DNA from: Micractinium sp. NFX-FRZ
Lineage: Eukaryota; Chlorophyta; Trebouxiophyceae; Chlorellales; Chlorellaceae
Assembly (NCBI GenBank): GCA_029339195.1
Contig: JAPTJF010000331.1
Coordinates: forward strand, 1-64,000
DNA: 64,000 nt
Direction of reading: 5' to 3'
In this document: piece after piece, positions 63,801-64,000 of the stretch
Layout of the letters: the number at the start of each line of letters is the position of its first letter
Numbering within the stretch: position 1 is the stretch's first letter
Notes under the pieces: generated by a model
The model's input: the letters and a program-made list of their open reading frames with translations, nothing else
What the model was told of the DNA's origin: nothing
The model's database searches: none
Program-made: the position numbers and the translations under genes

Positions 63801-64000
63801 GTAAGGGCGTTCAAGTACTCGATGAACGTGGATGGCCTGGGCTGCAGCGGGCGCTTCCAGAAAGTGCTGGCCACCGGGCAGGCGAGTGGCAAAGGGGGAT
63901 GGGTGGGTGGTGTGTGCCTGCTTGTGTGTGGTGACTGAAAGTGACAGGGCGGCAAGGTGGCTGGCTTGCTGGCTGGCTGGCTAGCTGCTGAGTGAGCGGA
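60826..64000 (+). CDS. GT90 (CAP10/POGLUT-like) glycosyltransferase, paralogue 2 (partial, 3' end off window)
   Basis: Exons seen: 60826-60906, 61042-61442, 61679-61788, 62140-62290, 62603-62663, 62916-62998, 63288-63440, 63806-63881, all in phase, then off the right edge. The start codon precedes RLAGNEESKWRRYAALSCML, a basic turn plus membrane anchor, and the first intron is at the same place as in paralogue 1. Matching blocks: NLRPWMARGITSRDLDGC, RFRLLLDNNTVYVTSGGLR, GVEYYQIRQIQDAARRFGLP, RYDILIPDGDFTRT, VPWEQKEERAVGR, HDEFTSFTAESMNLTAQ and YSMNVDGLGCSGRFQKVLA. The stem is Gly/Ala/Thr-rich instead of Gln-rich. It lacks one intron of paralogue 1 and has two extra ones. The last visible donor is GC (CAG|GCGAGT) where paralogue 1 has GT. 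Same inferred membrane location and unknown substrate. Confidence 0.85.
62255..62480 (+). repeat. Degenerate copy of GT90-2 exon 4 donor edge inside a paralogue-specific intron
   Basis: GAGGTGCCGGGGGCGCTGTGC at 62259 resembles GAGGCGCCAGGAGCGCTGTGC at 62438, 179 bp away. Paralogue 1 has no intron here. Confidence 0.7.
63690..63830 (+). repeat. Degenerate copy of GT90-2 exon 8 acceptor edge
   Basis: GGCACTCAAGTGCT near 63696 resembles the exon start GGCGTTCAAGTACT near 63806, 111 bp apart, within the second paralogue-specific intron. The match is short. Confidence 0.5.

Overview
The window looks like nuclear DNA of a green alga, most likely a Chlorella-like trebouxiophyte. The composition is very GC-rich. 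Genes are densely packed on both strands with many short exons separated by mostly 80-500 bp GT-AG (and some GC-AG) introns. Proteins carry poly-Ala/Gln/Gly tracts, several genes have TGTAA (green-algal poly(A) signal) downstream of the stop, and the gene content is plant-type (thylakoid-lumen FKBP, plastid cysteine desulfurase, PAS1-like immunophilin). The species assignment is inference. No bacterial operons, rRNA, CRISPR or phage modules were seen.

Layout, left to right: (1) 5' part of a GT77-type nucleotide-sugar transferase, minus strand, running off the left edge; (2) WSS1-like DNA-protein-crosslink metalloprotease, minus; (3) F-box-like/LRR protein, minus; (4) thylakoid-lumen FKBP, plus; (5) PAS1-like FKBP-TPR immunophilin, plus; (6) plastid SufS/NFS2 cysteine desulfurase, minus; (7) coiled-coil, RAB6-interacting-golgin-like protein, plus, divergent from 6; (8) 21-exon XRN 5'-3' exoribonuclease, minus; (9) small secreted two-domain Kazal-like protein, minus; (10) low-complexity hypothetical protein, plus; (11) GT90 glycosyltransferase, plus; (12) a ~27-exon gene with a Dicer/RIG-I-type SF2 helicase and a ~600-residue N-terminal region I do not recognise, minus; (13) second GT90 paralogue, plus, running off the right edge.

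For genes 1, 2, 3, 4, 5, 6, 7, 8, 9, 11 and 13 I rebuilt exon chains in which every splice junction keeps codon phase, so those boundaries are well supported although no transcript was available. Gene 12 chains in phase from 58182 down to its stop, but the junction of its second and third exons is open. Gene 10 is partly unresolved.

The most unusual signal is structural. In most of the large genes, the intron next to an exon holds a degenerate second copy of that exon's edge, splice site included, usually 90-130 bp away. All three introns that distinguish the two GT90 paralogues contain such a copy, which fits intron birth or remodelling by short tandem duplication. Other highlights are at least six GC-AG introns, several fixed by conserved protein motifs; a duplicated 240-bp exon-plus-intron module in the helicase gene; and a 28-bp tandem duplication that breaks an otherwise continuous reading frame in the hypothetical gene at 40-44 kb.
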